The notes under the pieces are model-generated. The model ran no database searches, was not told where the DNA came from, and was given only the letters and a program-made list of their open reading frames with translations. From assembly GCF_051622035.1 (NCBI RefSeq), contig NC_135365.1:25854001-25918000 (forward strand): a stretch of DNA of 64,000 bases, read 5' to 3'. Origin of the DNA: Arctopsyche grandis (lineage: Eukaryota > Arthropoda > Insecta > Trichoptera > Hydropsychidae). Positions 59,040 through 64,000 of the stretch are shown here, piece after piece; within the stretch, counting starts at the first letter, position 1, and each line of letters opens with the position of its first letter. A program made the translations under genes and the position numbers.

Positions 59040-59985
59040 TTCAAACTCGAGATTTTGACTGATTCAACCTCGGAATCGATCACTGATCACGTTTTCATGA
59101 TCTAGAAAAAATGTTTGTGTGTCTTGTGTATTTTTGGGGAGTTTTTGAACACCATTAGTCCTATCGAACTGAAACTTAGTATTGGTTACTAAAATTCTTA
59201 TCGACGCGACGTAAATTTTTTTCAAATTTTTAAGTTGACCGGAAATGGTACCTCTCCTTATAGGTGTCCTCTTTTTTCTAAGTTTTTGAATTCAATTATC
59301 TCCCAAACCGCTAACTAAATTGGACTGAATTTTTTTTAAATGTAATAAAAATTATAAATTTTATACCCTAATGTATTTTTAAATACTTTTACCTGAACCG
59401 GAAATAGTACTTTTACTCTAGAGAATCAAGGTTTTGCATGTTTTTCTCGAAAATCTTTTAGTTTATTAAACTGAAATTTCATATCTGCAAGTTTAAGATT
59501 AATATAATATATAAAATTTGTTAAGCATCCGTCGACCGAAAGTGGCAGTTTACTCTTGTTCGATTTTTCTTCCTCTATTTTTTTCGACCCCTTAAACACG
59601 TGTGCTCTTCACGAAAAAATTCATGTATCAATGTGATGAAAATAAAGAAAAAAATACTAAATTTAATAAACCGGAAGCGGGATATTTTCCTCTTAGAAAG
59701 GTCAAAAATGTTGTAGCCACTATTCTGTCCACACTCCTGAACGTATCAAGCTGAAAATTTATATTTGTATTCTTTATGTACTAACTAAGAGCTGATTCGT
59801 AAACCGGAAGTATTATTAAAACAATATTTCATGATTTAATTTTGACATTTTAAATTAATTTAATCTTCTTGATATTTATTGTGTATAAAACTGATTTTTA
59901 CATTGATTTTAAGTAATAAAAATAATTTGAACAAAATCCAACAACCGAAAGTAGAACTTTTGTCTTGTGCAAGTACATATACATT
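59040..59985 (-). repeat. R3 repeat, copy c (inverted)
   Basis: Reverse-oriented, near full-length counterpart of 50,080-51,010, from GATCACGTTTTCATGATCTAG to TAGAACTTTTGTCTTGTGCAAG. Confidence 0.72.
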
Positions 59986-60225
59986 TTATATATTTTATAC
60001 ATAGAATTATAAGTCTAAGAATTATCTTATCTTTTATTTATCGTATCTGAATTAAGCTGCTCAGGCGCTTCCTACATCCATATATATGTACATATGTATT
60101 AATTATGTACAATCTGATTAAAGCTAACGGAAAACTCTGGAATATATTTAAGTATATACGTTTTACGAATGTACGTATGTATTTCCAACAAGAGTAAATA
60201 TTAACTGCTATTAAATATTTTAGGA
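59986..60225. other. R1 upstream DNA
   Basis: CTGATTAAAGCTAACGGAAAAC and GGAATATATTTAAGTATA correspond to the segment before the other R1 cassettes. Confidence 0.5.
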
Positions 60226-60420
60226 ATTTAGGTCTTCCCCGTTGATATATTTCTTTCGTCTCGTCAGCAGCCCACTAACTAACTAAAATTGTCCAAGGTA
60301 AATCTAACTTTTCTACATCTATTTTATCATTTAACAATTATATATGTATATATTGGCAATCGCTTATGCATGTTGGCTCTTTTAACTTATAATGTGTGAT
60401 ATTAATCATTCAATGATATG
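60226..60420 (+). promoter_or_regulatory. R1 cassette h, upstream of NLR copy 2
   Basis: TTGATATATTTCTTTCGTCTCG, TCAGCAGCCC, AAATTGTCCAAG|GTAAATC (donor). It lies about 1.2 kb before the coding start, linking the R1 family to the NLR genes. A second, more diverged block at 60,543-60,600 equals the one before copy 1. Confidence 0.5.
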
Positions 60421-61228
60421 TACATACATATGTACATATATGTAATAACTTCACGCCCAGTAACCAAGATTTAAAAGATGATTTAAACATTGCATTTAAC
60501 GAATTAACTTATGACCCGAAAGATTATCCGCTTTAATAATATTTTGGCAATCGCAGTATCTTTCTACCCTTAATATAATACATCTCGCCAGCAGCCTTAT
60601 CCAGTGTGAAATTTCAAATATAAATGTACATAACAGGCATAGCACACGTTTTCGTATAAGCAATTTTATGTTTGAGCATCAGATTTATCACTGGATTTAA
60701 TGGCTAGCGTTATTTTTGAAAACTAACTTTAAATGCTTAATAGGGAAAACACAACAGTAGTATCACATGCGAAACTCATTGGTTACTTGGATATGAATGT
60801 CAAAAAACATGATCATTTCCGAGTGTCTTTTTTGCCCTCGACGATTATCCTTCGAACTTAAAACTGATAGCAGTGTATTAATTTACATAAATTTGAGTAA
60901 GTGAAGTACTAGTGTTTAATTCGAGACATCTAAGGAATCTGTTTTTTTTATCACAATAATTCTTTCCACGTATAATTGATCAATTTTACCATTTTTCAAT
61001 CACCCGTAAATTTGTTTCAATAAGTCCACACTACTAACTACTAATAATTTTGTTTTGAAAATCGGTAGTCCAATTAAGTATTGTTATATTCATAATTCCT
61101 TACATCAGTTTTTCAATTATTTTCAGTCTCACACCGAGTTATAACTCAAACAACATTCGTGGAAATATATTATATATTTCGTATTTCCGCATCTATCCGA
61201 AAAAAAATATATAAATATTATTATTCAG
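60421..61228 (+). other. 5' flank of NLR copy 2
   Basis: Includes the promoter-like block at 60,543-60,600 and the segment at 60,860-61,170 shared with the flank of copy 1 (13,460-13,640). No coding frame. Confidence 0.5.
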
Positions 61229-61264
61229 CGTCTTCAGAATCTTCTGTTGTGAAATATACATAAG
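61229..61264 (+). other. candidate 5' non-coding exon of NLR copy 2
   Basis: Acceptor TTATTATTCAG, 36-base core beginning CGTCTTCAGAATCTTCT, donor GTATGAATTATA. Matches 14,094-14,127. CGTCTTCAGAATCTTCT also aligns with CGTCCTCAAACTCTTCT of the R2 exons. Confidence 0.45.
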
Positions 61265-61416
61265 GTATGAATTATATATTATACAATATGCGTAGTAAAA
61301 ATTAGGGAATGAAATTTAATTTATATTTTGTGACCGATTACAGAGATATTGGAAAAGTTTAGTCTACTTTAGTCAAAAGAAAAGCCTTCTTTAATTATTT
61401 AAATTCCAACAGTACG

Positions 61417-64000
61417 ATGACTACCGAAGAAAGTTCTCAAAAGCTTGCGACATTAAAATTTGAATTGGAAGAAAGATTGCATTATTTCGTAAAGCAATTC
61501 GTTTTTGAAATCGAAAGTATATTAAATTTTCATTACGAAATTTTAGAAGGTATTACTAAAAAGTCCGGATCAATTCCGGGAGCAGCAGAATGTGCATTGG
61601 GCGTAATTGCGAAGATTTATATGTTTCCGGGGGCGGATAAACTAACCAAGCTTATTCTCAAACCATTAGAAAAACCCTTTGAATTGTTGGAAAAAAATAA
61701 ATCATTACAATATCATGAAATGGTGTACTACTATCGCCAGCAAAAAACTGAAGGAAGACGTTCGTTTGTGGATATTGGAATTGATGTTTTTACAGCCTTT
61801 GAATATCAATTAAATGGCATCACTTCCAAGAGAGGACCTCAAAAGGGAATTCAAAGAGTGGCCAGGGATGCAGCCGACCGATTTTTGAACCGATTTAAAA
61901 GCGAAGGAGAAAACAAGAAAATAAGTAAAATGCAGATAGTGTTGAATACCGTCAAACAAACATTTAAGCCGCAATTTCCTGCTACAAAATTCGACTATAA
62001 AATGAATGCACAAAAAGTAGTAGAGGGCAAATCAAAGTCAAAATCGGTTTTTATCCCGCATAAAGTTTGGAAGTCTGGATTTGATATTGGATACAAATGT
62101 AAAGTAACTCACGACTGCCAAAGGGTATATGATTGGAACACGACGAATCTTTTTGAGCAAATCGGAATTGTAGAAAAAGCTAAAAATGGAGAAGATTTTG
62201 TTTTGCATAGTCGTCATCAATCTAATTGTAAAGAATACGGGTATCGGCGTCTTTTTCCAGGTGAGGAATTAGATACTGTTGAATACAAACGTGCTGAAAA
62301 CTGCGAAAATTCTTGCTTGCTCCCAAAATATTCAAACGATATAGACTACAAATCACAACATGATAAAATATTTGAATTAATCGAAGAAGATGATGAAGTA
62401 GCAATTCAGAAGAAAATGCTTAAATTAACTCTTCAAGCAGAAACAAAATTGAATGAATTAAAAAAAGAAATAGGAATTCATCAGTCGGAGGGGATGGAAA
62501 TATTAAAATGCCAATTGATGGATATTATGAAGCGGCATGAAAATCTTCTTAAAAAATTTCACGATTCAGCACAAAAGGATCGCGATGACAAACATGAAAA
62601 ACTAATGAAGAAAATTGAAACGATTGAATGTAAAAGAAAAGAAAGCGAAAGAGTTTTATTTCGCTTGAAGAATCCAACAACATTGTTTCAAGGAAGGAAA
62701 AAAGAATTAACAGAATTACACGATGCATTGATAAATGGAAATAAAACCAGTGTGATTTCGCAGGCAGTCTCCGTCGTTGGATTGGGTGGAATAGGGAAGA
62801 CGGAATTAGCAAATAAATACATACAAGATTACGGGATAGATTATCACAATATCATATTCATCAATGCCGAAAAGAAGGAAACAATATCGGAATCATTTTA
62901 TACATTAGCAAAAAAACTTGAAATTTCAGTGGTTTTGAATGACAAGCAAGATGTCATAAATAGACAACGTGATATAGAATATGTTATCGAAGACATTTAC
63001 GAATATTTCAACAAAAATGGGGAAACGCTGGTGGTTTTTGATAACACTGAAAATTATGCAGATATAGAAAAATTCATATTCAACGGTTCTTCTGAAAATA
63101 AGATACATACATTGATCACATCTCGACATCAAAATTGGGTTATCGGAGAAAAAGGCGAAATTAAAGTGATTCTCTTGAATGAATTTACCGAAGAAGAAGC
63201 CATGAGTTTTTTAAAAACAACGTTGTCAGATGAAAATGAAGGCGATTTGAAATCGTTAAGTGATTTGTTACTTAGATTTCCACTAGCGCTTAAACAATCA
63301 GTTGGCTACATTCATTATCAAAACAAAATGCAGAGAGAAAGAAAAAATGGCATAAGATTTAGCGTCAAACATTACGTTGATATTTATAAGGAACAGTGGA
63401 AAGAACTACTCCACAAAGGGAATTGTGTAGTAGTCGACGATTTGTACAAAGAAACGATAGCAACGACGTGGAGAATCACATTGCAGAAAATAGAAACAAT
63501 TGGTGAATGTGGACAATTGGCTTCATCGGTATTAAAAATCATGGCGTATCTGGCGCCGGATGAGATCGACATCGAAGATATATTTTTAAAATTAGAAAGA
63601 AACTACGAAAAATTGTACGATGCTTTTCGCCTGCTTCGTGATTACAGTATGATTGATTTCGTTAATGGAGTAGCAAATGTGCATCGGCTTGTACAGCAGG
63701 CTATTCAAATAAACTTAGATGAGAAGAAAGAAGAAACTGAAGTTCTGAGACAAGCGCTGAAGCTTTTAGAAAAGTGTGAAACTGAGAGGCACATTGTGAG
63801 TGTTTGGGAATATTCATCAAAGCATCCTCAAATTGTAAAACGTTTTTATAATAATGCCATATATGGTAAATGGAGTGAAACGCCTATTCACTTATTAGCA
63901 TCTAATCGAAATGATGTAACTGCTATCGCTGAAATATTTAAATGCGTCAGTGGTTGCATCAAATGCAAAGATAATTTCAATGATTCTCCTTTGCACAATG
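61417..64000 (+). CDS. NLR-like STAND NTPase with ankyrin repeats (copy 2, cut by window edge)
   Basis: The frame is open from the ATG at 61417 to the last base (861 codons shown). The start is chosen by alignment with M7 of copy 1; the upstream ATG of copy 1 is absent here. All domains of copy 1 up to the second ankyrin repeat are present: the N-terminal region, Cys/His cluster (the first Cys of the Cys-x4-Cys pair of copy 1, C272, is replaced by Arg), coiled coil, Walker A GLGGIGKT at 455-462, Walker B LVVFDN, FPLALK and HRLVQ. It has a single copy of the 46-residue NTPase segment that is doubled in copy 1. Similarity to copy 1 is moderate at the N-terminus and complete over roughly the last 285 bases. 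No stop or shift is visible, so it looks functional. The ankyrin array and any membrane anchor lie beyond the window. Confidence 0.88.
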   Translation, partial: MTTEESSQKLATLKFELEERLHYFVKQFVFEIESILNFHYEILEGITKKSGSIPGAAECALGVIAKIYMFPGADKLTKLILKPLEKPFELLEKNKSLQYHEMVYYYRQQKTEGRRSFVDIGIDVFTAFEYQLNGITSKRGPQKGIQRVARDAADRFLNRFKSEGENKKISKMQIVLNTVKQTFKPQFPATKFDYKMNAQKVVEGKSKSKSVFIPHKVWKSGFDIGYKCKVTHDCQRVYDWNTTNLFEQIGIVEKAKNGEDFVLHSRHQSNCKEYGYRRLFPGEELDTVEYKRAENCENSCLLPKYSNDIDYKSQHDKIFELIEEDDEVAIQKKMLKLTLQAETKLNELKKEIGIHQSEGMEILKCQLMDIMKRHENLLKKFHDSAQKDRDDKHEKLMKKIETIECKRKESERVLFRLKNPTTLFQGRKKELTELHDALINGNKTSVISQAVSVVGLGGIGKTELANKYIQDYGIDYHNIIFINAEKKETISESFYTLAKKLEISVVLNDKQDVINRQRDIEYVIEDIYEYFNKNGETLVVFDNTENYADIEKFIFNGSSENKIHTLITSRHQNWVIGEKGEIKVILLNEFTEEEAMSFLKTTLSDENEGDLKSLSDLLLRFPLALKQSVGYIHYQNKMQRERKNGIRFSVKHYVDIYKEQWKELLHKGNCVVVDDLYKETIATTWRITLQKIETIGECGQLASSVLKIMAYLAPDEIDIEDIFLKLERNYEKLYDAFRLLRDYSMIDFVNGVANVHRLVQQAIQINLDEKKEETEVLRQALKLLEKCETERHIVSVWEYSSKHPQIVKRFYNNAIYGKWSETPIHLLASNRNDVTAIAEIFKCVSGCIKCKDNFNDSPLHN

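Overview
The window reads as AT-rich nuclear DNA of an arthropod, most likely an insect. The grounds are spliced genes with GT-AG introns, long (TA)n tracts, and many non-LTR, LTR, hAT-type and TTAA/TTA-target elements, with no bacterial-style operons or ribosome-binding sites. I cannot name the species or order from the sequence alone.

Layout. Bases 1-2.2 kb hold no gene I can support. Bases 2.4-5.5 kb carry a young LTR retrotransposon sitting inside a (TA)n tract. It has two identical 177-bp LTRs, a tRNA-Pro-type primer binding site, a gag gene with two CCHC knuckles, and then, where protease/RT/integrase should follow, a tail ending in a PWI-like RNA-binding domain. It looks like a pol-less element that captured a host gene fragment. 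Bases 5.7-13.4 kb are mostly relics: a solo LTR, a hAT-type MITE, and a 2.5-kb hAT element with a TTAA-target MITE nested in it.

Bases 14.3-19.8 kb hold the main gene. It is a roughly 1811-residue STAND/NB-ARC-type NTPase with an unrecognised N-terminal region, a Cys/His cluster, a coiled coil, a P-loop NTPase, about 26 ankyrin repeats and, on a short second exon, a C-terminal transmembrane segment. A second paralogue starts at 61,417 and runs open off the right edge. Its upstream DNA is also homologous to that of the first copy, so the two are products of a segmental duplication. The architecture is that of an intracellular NLR-like sensor. Both copies probably work in the same way, with ankyrin repeats sensing and the NTPase switching, but this is inference.

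Bases 20.2-21.8 kb hold exons of a probable small single-pass membrane protein. Bases 22-29.5 kb are mobile-element relics (hAT transposase, a fold-back element, LTRs, a TTA-target MITE with a SINE inside).

Bases 29.9-60.4 kb are the most unusual part: an array of two recurring cassettes. Cassette R1 looks like a core promoter plus a first exon ending in a splice donor. Cassette R2 contains a 79-bp exon-like core with matching acceptor and donor sites, present ten times. R1-like and R2-like pieces also occur, once each, directly upstream of the NLR coding exons. I therefore read the array as multiplied 5' ends of this gene family, now broken up by a LINE with one frameshift, hAT relics, SINEs, nested MITEs and LTR elements. 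Several insertions can be dated relative to one another because paralogous empty sites lie elsewhere in the array.
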